Shown: positions 44,409 to 56,237, counted from the stretch's first letter. The stretch: DNA of 64,000 nt from Codonopsis lanceolata (GCA_013146195.2 CM028378.1:11585350-11649349), one strand, 5' to 3'. Translations and numbers: made by a program. Notes: generated by a model from the sequence alone, not told the origin.

Positions 44409-46028
44409 ATCTCCCCCTTTGTTGAACCTTTCTGGTCAAATCAAAAAACAAGTGTTTATACAACACCAATCAAACCATCTAACCTGCATTGGTTAGAAAA
44501 AACACATCTCCCCCTGAATTTGTACAAGGTATAAAGTCAGAAATCATAGGAGGATTCATCACCATCACCATAAACACTTGATCTCTCTCCCCCTATTTGA
44601 CCGAAAAAGGAAGAGAGATAAACCATCTTTTAGGAATTCTCAAAAATCAAAGATTTTGAAAAAACACAAAGAAGAGTTCACCAAGATTTGATCACACCTC
44701 TAGCAAAAAACTGAGCACATCATATCCAAATTCAATAGCTCTTCGTTTCCCACAAAAATTAGACAACCACTAAATATTTTTCAACATGGAAATTTTTGGA
44801 AATTGATTTGCACAGTTTATATTAGGACAAAATTTCACCAAGCTGATATCCTTACCAATAATGCATGTCCTAAAATTTTATGCCTAAAAACATGATAACA
44901 AAAAGCTAGGCAAAAGGAAAAAAATAAAAAAAAGCAATCACACACAAGTGATAAAGACCAGATCAAAGGATGTAGTTCCTAATGTAGCTGCATTGGGAGA
45001 AACATTCGCCAAAATTGTGATTTTATTTTCAATTTTGCATTTTTTTTGTTTTCTCAACCAAACTTCTCTCCCAAGATCATAAATTTTTCACAACAAAAAT
45101 CCATAGGTACTTTATTTCCCTAGGAATATAGCTCTACTTTATTTCAAGCTATAAAAACATGCCACTTGGAACCTTTCACACTATTTACCAAGGAAAACCA
45201 CTTAACTTTTTGATCAACCCATGAAATCCGAGGATTCATAGTCCCAAAAGGAAGGTGCCACAACCTTGTTCATAGGTAGCTCTTTTCCGTTAGGTAGCTT
45301 TCACACTTTTTCAATTCAAGGGAGTCAATTTTCTCAAGATCAACCCATGAGAACCTAAGTTTCATAGTACTTTGATAAATTGCAGCATCCCAAAAATTTC
45401 AAAAGGTAGCTCTTTCCTTTGTGGACTATAAACATACTCAAGAACTGGGAGAGAGAGAGAGAATCATAACAATGAAATCACAATAGATTTTGAATGAAAT
45501 TCCCAAGCAACCACAAGAGGCACATACATGTGAAACAATGATCTAGAGTGCCCTCTAAAGACAAAATGCAATCATGCTTATTTTTTTTTAATAATTAACA
45601 AGTGTAAAATCATATGGCACACAAAAACACAAGAGATTTCCAAAGATTGAAAAATCTCTCAAAAACAAGACACTTGGCAAATATATCAGCAAGATAATTT
45701 TCAATCCCAACATGTACAATGCAAACAATTTTCATATTTAACCAAGTCTCTAATAAAGTTGTGTCTTAAATTAATGTGTTTAGTTCGAGAATAATGAACT
45801 AGATTTTTGTGCTAAGCAAAATGCATAGGTGTTTTCAAAATACAAGGTTAACACATCAAAGTATAGCACATAATCTTTGGATCATTTGTAGCATCCATAA
45901 AAGATTTAAGGCTTCTCACAAAAATATACAAAATTCTACAAACAGCTACAAAAAAAGGCTACAAAATTCTCATATTGAGAATCCATCATGGCTACAAACA
46001 GAATCTTCTCTTAGTGACGTCAAGAGGA
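44409..46028 (-). other. Internal region of the copia derivative
   Basis: Mostly non-coding, A-rich on the plus strand. Next to the purine tract is a 1.2 kb tail without an ORF. Near the primer site about 200 bp of leader remains. Confidence 0.75.
45655..45815 (-). pseudogene. Copia RNase H tail in the deleted element
   Basis: Minus strand reads VHYSRTKHINLRHNFIRDLV, then after a frameshift IENYLADIFAKCL-like sequence, the end of copia RNase H. It is the only coding remnant; its position close to the primer site shows that all upstream coding sequence was deleted. Confidence 0.8.
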
Positions 46029-46043
46029 GGCTCTGATACCAAT
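46029..46043 (-). other. Primer-binding site (initiator-Met type)
   Basis: The complement reads TTGGTATCAGAGCC one base after the LTR end, an intact plant initiator-Met site. Confidence 0.92.
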
Positions 46044-47039
46044 TGAAAGAACGCGAGTAGCTAGAATTCTCAAAGATTTAATGTAGCTTGTTAAAAAGCT
46101 ACAATAGAAAAGTCATAATAGACAGAAAAAATAATCAAAAACAGCGGAAGACTAAATACAAAAGCATGAAATTAATCACAAAAATTTACCAAACAATCTA
46201 CAAGTCTATACTTGTAGATCTAGCCTCATGGCCAAAAAAGATTTCACTAAAAACGATGAATTGTTTTACAAAAACTATGTGAAATCACACACAAAATATT
46301 CTCACAAGATAATGAATCTTGGAGAACAAAAACCCACATAAATAGGTTAAACAAAACGTGGGAAGAAACAAAAACAACTTCCTTTAAACAAAACAAGAAG
46401 CAAAAAAATACAGTTTCAGAATTCAATGTAGCTGCCGATGTTGCTGCAATGGGTAACACATTCGGAAACTGCAACACGGCTGTAACAGAAAAACAGCTTC
46501 AGGATCTGAACTTTTGCTTCTGACTTTTCTGCCCTTTCTCTCTCAATGCGTATTCTGAATTTTCTCTCTTTTTGGCGTACACTTTCTGGAGCTCTACATA
46601 ATTCTGATTTTCTCGCTCAAGCTCTCTATGAACCCGTATGCCAGCCCTCAATATATATACAAAAAAACCTACAAACACACGGTAAGAGAGATACAATTCT
46701 TCAAGGAAAGGGATTAGCTTATTCAAGGAAAAAATCAACACCTTTCCAAATCTTGCAAGATTATCTTACCAAATATGATCAAAGTCAAGATTTTTGGAAT
46801 AACTAAGATACTTGCCAAGATTTAGTTACCTAACTAATATACGCGAAATCTTTGGAAAGATTTTGCTACCAAAAATAATATAGCCAAAATCTAGAAAAAG
46901 ATTATGCTACCAAAAATAACTAAACTAAATCTAATAAAATATACTAAGTCTTAAATTAACACAAACTTAACAAAAATCTTCTTTGACCAAGAAAGGTGAA
47001 AACAAGATAAAATAGGCCTTGCCTATTTTTACCCTTACA
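46044..47039 (-). mobile_element. 5' LTR of the copia derivative
   Basis: 996 bp, near-identical to 43429-44408. A short extra segment (about 46466-46500, CTGCAACACGGCTGTAACAG) distinguishes it. Confidence 0.92.
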
Positions 47040-47229
47040 GAATTGTACAATATTATTTTTATAATTACTATTACTATTGCTGTTATGATTATGATTATTA
47101 CAATTATTATAACAATAATATTATTATTATTCTCAAGCATTCATGTGTGACTTTTTATTTCTCAATCATTACCTATTAATAATAGATATTAATAATTAAT
47201 ATAATAATGGTATATTAATATATATTATT

Positions 47230-47699
47230 CATCTCTTCTAATGTTAATAGTAGAAGTCTTATATATATAAAAATATACAACCAAAATTATTTTCAAACCA
47301 ATATGGGATACAACTCTTCTATTAGTAATAAAAAGTTAGATTTTTAATTTAATGACTTTTAAAACCAAAATCAATTTATAACCAATATGAAATACATTTC
47401 TACTAATACTACCAATAGAAAAGATGTATCTTACATTGGTTATAAATTGATGTTAGTTTTGAAAGTATTTTAATAAAAGATTTCTAGTTTTATCATCATA
47501 GAATATATGTATCTTACATTATTTAGTAAGTGATTTTAGTTTTAAAAGTATTATATTAAAAACTTCTACTCTTAATACTAATAAAAGATATGTATTTCAC
47601 ATAGTTTAAAAAGAAATGTTCGTTTAAAAGGTCTTAAGATTAAAGATTTTTTTTTACAAATAGAATAAATGCATGTATCTCATATTGGTTACAAAATAT
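47230..47699. repeat. Satellite array, segment 2, with orientation switch near 47405
   Basis: 47230-47405 carries the monomer in reverse complement (ACCAATATGAAATACATTTC); from about 47408 it is in direct orientation (AATAGAAAAGATGTATCTTA). The two halves meet head to head. Confidence 0.8.
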
Positions 47700-47705
47700 T
47701 CTACT

Positions 47706-47709
<4 letters not shown>

Positions 47710-47794
<85 letters not shown>
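47710..47794. repeat. (AT)n microsatellite
   Basis: About 85 bp of uninterrupted AT dinucleotides near the Helitron 5' end. Confidence 0.97.
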
Positions 47795-47797
<3 letters not shown>

Positions 47798-47984
47798 AAG
47801 GTAGATTTCTCCCTCCAAAATCTCACTTTTGAATTATTGACTTTTGAGTTACAATTTCACTCTTTCTCTCTCCTATCTTCTCTAGTTGTGTTTCTCTTTC
47901 TCTCTCCCGTCTCCTCCGTATTTTCTCTCTCATTACCACCATCTCCTCTCTTTTAATTATGTTTAAACATTTTTCTCTCTTTAG

Positions 47985-48770
47985 ACATAAAAAATAGTAA
48001 CTAAAACAAAAATAATAGTTTCGGAGTTAAGAAAACAAAAATATAAGAGGTTAGTAAAATAAAAATAATTTATGGAATAAGCCACCATAAAAATAAAAGT
48101 TACATAATCCACAAAACAAAAATAATTTAATACGTAGGTTAGTAAAATAAAATAATTTATGGAACAAAAGTTTAAAACAAATTCTTCAAAATATATATGT
48201 AAAACAAAAATACTATAGCAAAATAAAAATATTTGATGGAACAAAAATAATAGTTACAAAGTCAATAAAACAAAAACAATTTAACTGAGGTTACTAAAAT
48301 AATAAAAAAAATTATGGAATTTTTTTTAAAAAAAATCTTAAAAATAGCTATGTAAAATAAAAATATATTAGTTAAATAAAAATATTTGATGGAGCAAAAA
48401 TAATAGTTACAAAGTCAATAAAATAAAAATAATTTAAACTGAAGTTAGTAAAATTATAAAAATAATTTACGGAACAAAACTTAAAAACAAATTCTTAAAA
48501 ATAGTAATCTAAAACAAAAATACGTTAGTAAAATAAAAATATTTGATGGAACAAAAATAATAGTTATAGAGTCGTTAATAAAACAAAACAATTTAAAATG
48601 AGGTTATCAAAATGATAAAAAAAATTACGGAACAATTTTTTTTTTCGTAAAACTAATTTTTAAAATAAAACAAAAATAATAGTTAGGAAGTCAAGAAAAC
48701 AAAAATATATAATGTAAGTAATTAAAATCAAAATAATTTACAAAACAAAAATAATAGTTAAAGGTACAAA
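47985..48770. repeat. A-rich tandem repeat inside the Helitron
   Basis: Units of about 150-160 bp starting GGAACAAAAATAATAGTTA (near 48238, 48390, 48548), each with GAGGTTA(G/C)TAAAAT and ending TAAAATAAAAATATTTGATG. Four to five diverged units. Confidence 0.8.
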
Positions 48771-48879
48771 TAATTTCGTTATTTTGATTTTAGCTTATTT
48801 TCTTCTCATGAATTTTTTTATTCATAAAATACAAATATAATTTAATAAAAGTAATCATTCAAAAGGAATACCTTATTTG

Positions 48880-49465
48880 AGTTCAGATTCTATTTGCAGC
48901 GCGAAAAAAATTCAAGTTTGTTCGAAGACATTCATTATACAAAGCTTTTGAATAGTATAAAGTATTCATGGTTGTCAGACGATGAATTGACACTTAAAAT
49001 TAGTGTTCCTGTAATATTATTGAGAAACATTGACCATGTTGCAGGGTTGTGCAATGGAACAAGACTAATCGTCATAAATTCTGGGAATTACATTGTTGAA
49101 ACAATTTTTTTTTTGAAAGAAAGCAATGTTGGAGAAAATGTTTTATCCCAAGATTGTCATTAACTCTATCCGATATAAGACTGTCTTTCAAGTTCCAGAA
49201 AAGACAATTTACATTATTAGTATCATATGCAATGACAATTAACAAGTGCGAAAGTCAGTAATACGTAGGTATCTTTTTGAAAAAATCAGTACTTAGCCAT
49301 GGACAATTATATGTCGTAGTTTCTAGAGTAACAAATTATTTTGATTTGAAAATATTGATATGCGGTGAAGATGAAAAACCAACTAATAAACAACAAATGT
49401 TGTGTATAAGGAAATTTTTTTTACAATCTATAATGATTAGTGATATACTTATATTTAATTGTTAA
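48880..49465 (+). pseudogene. Helitron helicase, C-terminal remnant
   Basis: Pif1-type helicase end of the Rep-helicase protein that drives rolling-circle transposition. 48894-49163 reads LTLKISVPVILLRNIDHVAG and LCNGTRLIVI, and 49277-49465 reads LSHGQLYVVVSRVTNYFDLK. The AFAMTINKSQGQ segment between them is frameshifted (49200-49270). Rep and the N-terminal helicase motifs are absent, so the copy is not autonomous. Confidence 0.9.
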
Positions 49466-49534
49466 TAAATTAATCCTCCTTATTTATGTACGATTTAGTT
49501 GACATGCGTTTAACGCACGAGTTAAAAAGACTAA

Positions 49535-49626
49535 TTATCAATAGAAGATATGTATCCCAGATTAGTTAGAAATTAATGTTTGTTTTAAAAATATTATTAT
49601 TACCAATAGAAGAGATGTATCATACA
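49535..49626 (+). repeat. Satellite array, segment 3
   Basis: One monomer (ATCAATAGAAGATATGTATC...ACCAATAGAAGAGATGTATC) between the Helitron end and the hAT element. Confidence 0.85.
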
Positions 49627-49802
49627 CATGACCGACTCTGTGAAATTGGGGGCCCAATGCCAATTACGTCGAACAGGGCCTTTCTTTGTTGCATTTTTTT
49701 TTGAAAAATTAAAGAAACAAACAGAAAATAATAAAAAACACTTCATCACAGAGTCATGGACATAAAACACGAAATATTTACAAAGTACTACTTAGATGTC
49801 GC

Positions 49803-49960
49803 TCTTATAACACATTTAGAATAAAATCAGTAATCAAAGTATGATAATCAATTTTTTCAACCCTATTATTTTCAATAGATATCATAGCTAGCTCATTCAA
49901 GCATTCTTGAGATACTTTCGTGATGACATTTTGTCTACTTACAATAATTGAAATCAAAGC
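49803..49960 (-). pseudogene. hAT transposase dimerisation domain, C-terminal end
   Basis: Minus strand reads IIVSRQNVITKVSQECLNEL, then AMISIENNRVEKIDYHTLIT, then DFILNVL and stop. ECLN.LAMISIEN and the following EKIDY match the end of hAT transposases of the TTF/MYM zinc-finger type. Only this tail is left. Confidence 0.8.
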
Positions 49961-50257
49961 TTACGAATAACTAACAAAAAGAATTCAAATTTCATTATCA
50001 CTAAAAAAACAAACAATTTTCCATGTACAATTTCTCTTTTTAGTGTATAATTATAGTGTATGTACAATTTTTCCATTAAAATAAATTAACGATTAATCTT
50101 AATTTCTCTATTTTAGAATTATAGTATATGTTCAATGTGTTTTTTCTTCAAATTATAGAAACTAGAAAGAGTCAAGCCAATGTAGGCTATCTCTGTCACT
50201 CACTGTCTCACTTTGTCCGATTTGTTAGTGTTAAATTAGGGGTATTTTTTTAAAAAA

Positions 50258-50515
50258 TACTCCATCCGTTTTCAAATTATTATCTACCTTTCTTTTTTCG
50301 TCTGTTCTTAAATAATTGTCTTATTTCAAAACTTTCACTTTTAAGAAAATATTTTTGCCACTTTACACTTACTTTTCTATCTACTTAAATTATGACCTCA
50401 TACTTAAGAGCATTAAAGGAAAACACACATTTCATCGGTATTCATAATCCAGTCAATTCGTTTTTCTTATATGGTGTGCTGAGTGAACCCAGATAATATT
50501 TTAAAAATAAAAGGA
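50258..50515. mobile_element. Worn Stowaway-like MITE inside the hAT element
   Basis: Left end CTCCATCCGTTTTCAAATTA and an interior with CACTTTTAAGAAAATATTTT and AACACACATTTCATCGGTAT, matching the interiors at 51185 and 56238. The right terminal repeat is damaged. Confidence 0.65.
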
Positions 50516-50625
50516 CTAATAGGCATGATTTTTTGAGATTTGGGGGCCTAAAAAATATGAGATTTTTCGGGGGCCCAAGGCCATGGCCTCACTTGGCTTA
50601 TGGAAGGGTCGACCATGATCATACA

Positions 50626-51184
50626 TTGGTTAGAGGTAATGTTGGTTTTCAAAGTATTTAGATATAAGACTTCTACCATTATTACCAATAAAAGATGTAT
50701 ATCTCGCATTGATTAGAAAGTGATGTTGATTTTAAATTTAGATAAAAGACTTTTACTATTACTTTATACTAATATAAGAAATATCCTACATTGGTTAAAA
50801 AATGATGTTAGTTTTAAATGTCTTTAGATAAAAGACTTCTACTTTTATCATCAATATAGGAGAAGGGGCGTATCCCACATTGTTTAAAAAGAGATGTTGA
50901 TTATAAATTTTTAAAGATAAATGACTTCTACTATTATTACCAAATGAAGAGATGCATCACATTGGTTATAGAGTGATACTGGTTTTAAAAGTCTACCATT
51001 ATTACCAATAGTAATGAAGTGTTTAACATTGGTTAGAAAAGTGATATTGGTTTAAAAAGTTTTTAGATGATGTATCTTATATTGGTTACAAAGAGATGTA
51101 CCTCACATTATTTAAAAATGAGTATTGGTTATAAAAGTCAATAGATAAAGACATTTTTATGCTATTACCAATAGAAAAGATGTG
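50626..51184 (+). repeat. Satellite array, segment 4
   Basis: About six to seven monomers of 80-90 bp in direct orientation, e.g. GATGTATATCTCGCATTGAT (50693) and GTATCCCACATTG (50869). Confidence 0.88.
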
Positions 51185-54100
51185 TTTTCTCAGTTTACAA
51201 ATTATTGCCCACCTTTTCTTTTTCGTCTATTTTTAAATAATTACCCTCTTTCAAAACTTTCACTTTTACCACTTTACCCTTATTTGTAACGACCCGACCC
51301 GGACCCCAATACGAGATCTCAAGGTCGTGCCGTCTAAATGCACAAATAACAAGCAAAGGGTAAAGTAAGCGATACGCCAACGACTCAAGAAATGCGAAAG
51401 TGAATAACATAATGGAACCCGAGCTAACAAGCTCGAAATACAAAACAACCTTAGAGATAGTAAATCTCTCGGCCCAAAAATTCAAAGCATGTGACGCAAC
51501 ATTAGACACGTACAACAAAACGACCTGTTACAATTTATAAACAATAATATATCCAAGTCATCGGCGACGTTACAGCCGGAACCCAACATTAAACTAAGTC
51601 TACAACTCTAGTCTACACACTATACGGCTAAACATGCCGGAGTACAACATAACCAACAATATAAACAAACTCGAGATGGATAAAATTAATGTAATTATAT
51701 AAACATGACTCGACTAACATTTGTCGGCTCACAAAAGACCAAGTAATATTTTAACAAGTACAAGTACCAATAAAAACCACAAGTCTTACTACCCATAATA
51801 AAGTTAATATAACTTCACTTCCCAAACGTCCTTTCCAAAACCAAGGCTACAAGATATTAATAGTAGCAACCTTCACAAGAACCACACGTTCTATCGTAGA
51901 CTCGACGGATTCCTTCGAATCACTAGCTCGGCTCGAATCTAAGGAAAACAAAGTAAACAGAGTAAGTCATAAAGACTTAGTAAGCTACTAAAGATGCAAT
52001 GTCATGGCATGACATTATGCTCAAGTAAAACATGCATGCATCATGTTATAGTCATAATATAACATTTCTTGGAATAATCCTCAACCATAAACCAAATTCT
52101 ATCAATAGTCGCATAGAACATCAATCTACATAATTCATCATCAAGTAATTCATATAAAATAGAATATGATTCTCAATTCCAATATTTATAACATGTTATT
52201 TCCATATTGTAACCTGTCATTAAACCATTATCCACATAACCCAATTATACCATGAGTTTCATACCTCATCATTTAACATAACTCATATAATAATTCATAT
52301 ATGGAGACTATGGTTCCCATTCTAATCATGGATAACATGTTATATTTCTAGTATAACACCATATCATAAAATTATCATCTCATTATCATGTTATAATTAT
52401 ATTATAACATTTCATCAATAATCATCATCTCAGGCAAATCATATCATTAGCTACGTAGCACAACAATTCATATAAGTGCTCGTAAAATAAACCACATAAG
52501 AGAGGAGATGATTTCCTTTCCGCATCCGCCGTGTAGCTCCTGCAAAACATGTGCAACCAAATGTGTCCTCGATATCCCTTTCGTGGTATCGACGTCCCCA
52601 TGACATTCTCCGCTCGAGTTCCATAGCTATCAAGATCAAGTGTATTACTCTAACAATGATCTGCTACATCCCCAGCGTGACCATCGATGGAGGGGGGTGT
52701 GCAACCCGACACGGCGATCCATTGCGATAACGAATCCCACAATTCGTGAAGACAATGCATCGTCCCGCCAAAGACTCAAACCAAAACGACACCAGCTGGA
52801 CTCAAACGCAAGCACATGTAATATATACTCGTATGGTCAACCAAAGGAAAAGTACAACATAACGTACTAATCCAATCAAGTAGATGTTTACTTTTAAATC
52901 ACATAGTTATGCATTTCAATGCTAACTAGTACATAAATACATTAGAGCAATAATATCAAGTCTCTAATACCCCAAGTGTTCTTCATACACTTGAAAACGC
53001 TCGGAGGCTTAACCTCCATCAAAACTACCCCAAATTTCGTAATATGTAATTCACTATATTCATATTAATCCTGTAATCGACTCTGTTAAGTCATTTATAT
53101 ACTTTTTAGATTCTAGGGCGTAGAAGCTATTTGCATCATAACCCTCCTATGTTCATTAGCTAACATTCGTGGCTAAGTTCTCAAGGTTAACAACATTGTG
53201 TAACCAAAAATAATCCATACCTTCCCAACAAAATCCCAAAACATAGTTCATAGATCAACACTTGTTAATTAGAGTCAATCATCACATTTCAAGCATGTAT
53301 CTCAAGATAAAATTTAATCTAGCACGTTTTCACCCAAAATAAGTCATTTATCCAACATGCTCATCACTAAGATATGAATTCGTCTAGCATGTTTACAACC
53401 TTAAATTTATGAATTAGAGTTGGACAACAAACTCTTATGTACATGAAATTCAACTTAATCTATTAAAATCAAACATTACATTTAAATCATGTAATCCATA
53501 ATAACAATTCATTTATCAAGCTTACACCAAAAAATATGGGTTCATCAATCATACTTCCAACCTTAAACATATATCCATGTGTAATTCCAATAATTCATAA
53601 TATTCAATAGAAACTCCCAAAATCTTTCATATCATCAATAACACAATTTACTACATAAGCATCATGTCAAACCCTAGGTTTTTAGGAAATTATATGACCA
53701 ACATGCTCAAAGTCCAAACTTACAAAATGAAGCTTAATAATATACTTCATTAAACATAGAAAGCATCCTATTCATACTTCTAACAAGTTCATTCCTCAAA
53801 AACTCAAAATAAAATCACACAAAGCATACATGTGTACCCATTGACCTCAAATAGCAAGCCATTTGTTTTCCTTAGGGTCAATGAGCACAAAATCCATAAG
53901 AGGAGGAGTATAGTAGCTTACCTAGCTTGAATGAAAACCAAGAGAAACGAAAATCAAATAAGTGAAGTTGTTCTACTCGTCAAGGGCTTCAAGAATCCGA
54001 AGTTACAAGGCAATCCGACGGTTGGATCTTCGTGGATCGAAAGAGGAAGAGCTAGGGCTCAAAGCCCCCATGGACTCCCACTCTCTCTATCTCTCTCTCT

Positions 54101-55244
54101 CTCTAATACGTATAATGAAGGGGAAGAAATTAGGGGAATTGCTGAAAATTGCAAAAGGTTTGGGTATATATACCTCCACAAACCAAGAAGGCACAATAGG
54201 GAACTCCATGGTGCAATTAGTAAAGATTAGGAGTAATCAACCACTAATCCAACCTTAATTAACTTCTCAATAATGTTAGGACATGATTAGGACTAAGTAT
54301 GAGAGGTTAGGAAAGGTTTAGAAGGGATTTAATGGGCGTAGGATAGGTAATTCATTCAAATCACAAAACATGGTATGGCAGTGTTGGGGGACCATGCGGC
54401 CATACCATGCGAGCGCATGCTCTCTGCCTCCTTTGGTGGTTTCTTCTGTTGACCTTGTGGGGGCAAGGTCCTTCCCCCTTGTGGCCGCAAGCCTCCTAGA
54501 CTCAAAATTGTTCATAATTCAACATTAATGACCCCAAACACCTAACCAAACCAAACAAGGTTCAAACCCCATTCAAAGTAGGTCTAGAACTCCCACAGAA
54601 CACCAACAAACAACTCGAAGCGAAACCGAAGGAAGGCACAACAACTCGCTAACGAATAGACGAATGAACTAGTGATTAAATGAGCAATACCATGAAACTT
54701 AAAGCAAGTCAAGAGGCCAATGAATAGGCTTGAATACTTCTAAGAATTTAAACATTGCTATCCTCGAAGCGTCAAAACATCACTAGACTTAAGGAATGCA
54801 TCCAACTAGAAGTCTAATACATCTAAACATGTTAATCAATCATCATGTAAAGATCTAGGACCAAACCGAGGTCACGAACACAAAACGCAATCAAACTCTC
54901 AATCGCGTCGCATTGCGACTAACGTTGAGTTACGACTTGTGACTTTAGCAAGTCAACAACTATAGGACATCTCTTAATGTGGTTACTGGTTACTCACACA
55001 CATCTAGACTCTCTCACAAACCGCACATACAATCAACAAATGAAGAAATGCGAGCATCGCACGTAATTCAAGCTAACCAGAAATTGGGGTATTACATTAT
55101 TTTTCTACCTACTTTAATTGTGACTACATACTCAAGAGTATTAAATGAAACCACACATTTTACTAATATTTATAATACAGTCGATTATTTTTTTTTAAAC
55201 GGTGTGTCAGATCAAAGTAGACAATATTTTGATAACGAATGGAG
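51185..55244. mobile_element. Stowaway-like MITE split by a solo LTR
   Basis: 51185-51284 and 55102-55244 together form one element (about 240 bp) of the same type as 50258 and 56238: left half TTTTCTCAGTTTACAAATTA.., right half ending GATAACGAATGGAG followed by TA. The satellite monomer continues on both sides. Confidence 0.78.
51285..55096 (-). mobile_element. Solo LTR, Tekay/Del-like
   Basis: 3812 bp between exact 5 bp direct repeats TTATT (51280-51284, 55097-55101). The minus strand starts TGTAATACCCCAATTT and ends GGGTCGGGTCGTTACA, termini typical of Tekay/Del LTRs. No gag or pol is inside, so it arose by recombination between LTRs. A minus-strand TATA-like TATATATACCC is near 54165, followed by a GA-rich stretch near 54110. 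Degraded copies of the Athila palindrome are at 54452-54469 and about 54475-54493. Short ORFs inside are not conserved. Confidence 0.85.
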
Positions 55245-55970
55245 TATGTCACATTGTTTGGAAATGGATGCTAGTTAAAAAGTCTTTAGTTAAAAGACTA
55301 CTATTATTACCAATAGAAAGTATGTATACCACATGTTTAGAATTTGATGTTGGTTTTAAAAGCTTTTAGATAAAGAGTAAATTTTCTGTAAGACCGTCTT
55401 ATAGATATTAATTCGTAAGACAAAGCTCCATACTCTCACAGTTCAACCCACCAACACACGGTGAGTCAGATAAATATGATTCGTCTTACAAAAATTACCC
55501 GTAAGACCGTCTTACCAAAGTTTTTATCATAGATAAAAGACTTAAACTTTCTGTCGTAGATAAAAGACTTAAATTTTCATTACCAATAGAAATAGAAAAT
55601 AAGTATCTCATATTGTTTTTAAAATAAATAATTATTTTAAAAGTTTTTAACAAAAAGACGTCTACTATTATTATCATGTTAAATGTTAGTTTTAAAAGTC
55701 TTTAAATCAAATATTTTTACTATTATTACCAATACAGAATATGTATCTCACGTTAGTTAGAAACTTATGTTAATTTTAAAAGTATTTAGGTAAAAAAACG
55801 TTTAATATTAGTAACAATAAAAAAAATATATATATTATTATAACCATGAAAGAATTTAACAAACTAATTATAATGTCTAAAAAAATATATTATTATTACA
55901 AAAAATATATATCTCACATTATACCTGTACGAAACACAAATTAAATAACTAGTTTTTTCTTAAATAAAAA
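55245..55970 (+). repeat. Satellite array, segment 5
   Basis: Monomers resume at TGTCACATTGTTTGG and decay towards 55970. Interrupted by the palindrome-ended element at about 55390-55516. Confidence 0.82.
55390..55516. mobile_element. Short element with GTAAGACCGTCTTAC ends
   Basis: TGTAAGACCGTCTTATAGAT at the left, and the perfect palindrome GTAAGACCGTCTTAC at 55501-55515 on the right, with ATTCGTAAGAC/GTCTTAC.AAT inside. Similar GTAAGAC..GTCTTAC miniature elements are common in plant genomes. A related sequence is at about 58400-58530. Confidence 0.55.
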
Positions 55971-56237
55971 GATTTTTTCCAATCTCTCCTACCAAGACAC
56001 TTAAGAAGATGTTTGTCATTGGATGAGTTCTCTATTAAGAAGAAGAAAATCTATGCAATGGTGATAACAAATACTATCAATTTGATTAACAAAAGTTGTT
56101 GACGTGGCATGTTGACGCAGCAGTTTTGCTTAGTTGTTAATGGGCCGTTTGATAAAATCGAATCCAATCATTGGCTCATTGCAATCATCCACTCTGTTTT
56201 TATTTTTATTTTCTTTCTACACTCACTAAATCATATA
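55971..56237. other. AT-rich spacer
   Basis: Nothing recognised. Confidence 0.4.

Larger units (their letters stand above)
43429..47039 (-). mobile_element. Non-autonomous copia derivative with near-identical LTRs
   Basis: Minus-strand element: 5' LTR 47039-46044, initiator-Met primer site, 1.6 kb internal region, purine tract, 3' LTR 44408-43429. Exact 5 bp target duplication GAATT at 43424-43428 and 47040-47044. The LTRs are almost identical over about 970 bp (one has a short local insertion), so it is recent. gag and most of pol are deleted; only an RNase H tail survives. Confidence 0.92.
47700..49534 (+). mobile_element. Helitron derivative
   Basis: Starts TCTACTATTCTATATAT, a plant Helitron 5' end, and ends CTAA (49531-49534) followed by T, with the hairpin TGCGTTTAACGCA (49505-49517) 13 bases upstream. 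Satellite lies on both sides. It carries an AT microsatellite, a tandem repeat and the C-terminal part of a Helitron helicase. The base before the 5' end is T rather than A, so the left border may be off by a base. Confidence 0.75.
49627..50617 (-). mobile_element. Deleted hAT element
   Basis: 991 bp. Ends CATGACCGACTCT and (complement of right end) CATGGTCGACCCT; exact 8 bp target duplication ATCATACA at 49619-49626 and 50618-50625, the hAT size. Inserted in a satellite monomer. Contains the C-terminus of a transposase on the minus strand and a worn Stowaway-like element (about 50258-50515). Confidence 0.85.

Noticed and set aside
51285..55096. A full-length retrotransposon rather than a solo LTR
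   Set aside because: No gag or pol motifs, primer site or purine tract occur inside, and the terminal motifs are those of one LTR.
51195..55278. Several 60-107 residue ORFs within the solo LTR
   Set aside because: No recognisable domains, no shared frame, and the borders define the whole block as an LTR.
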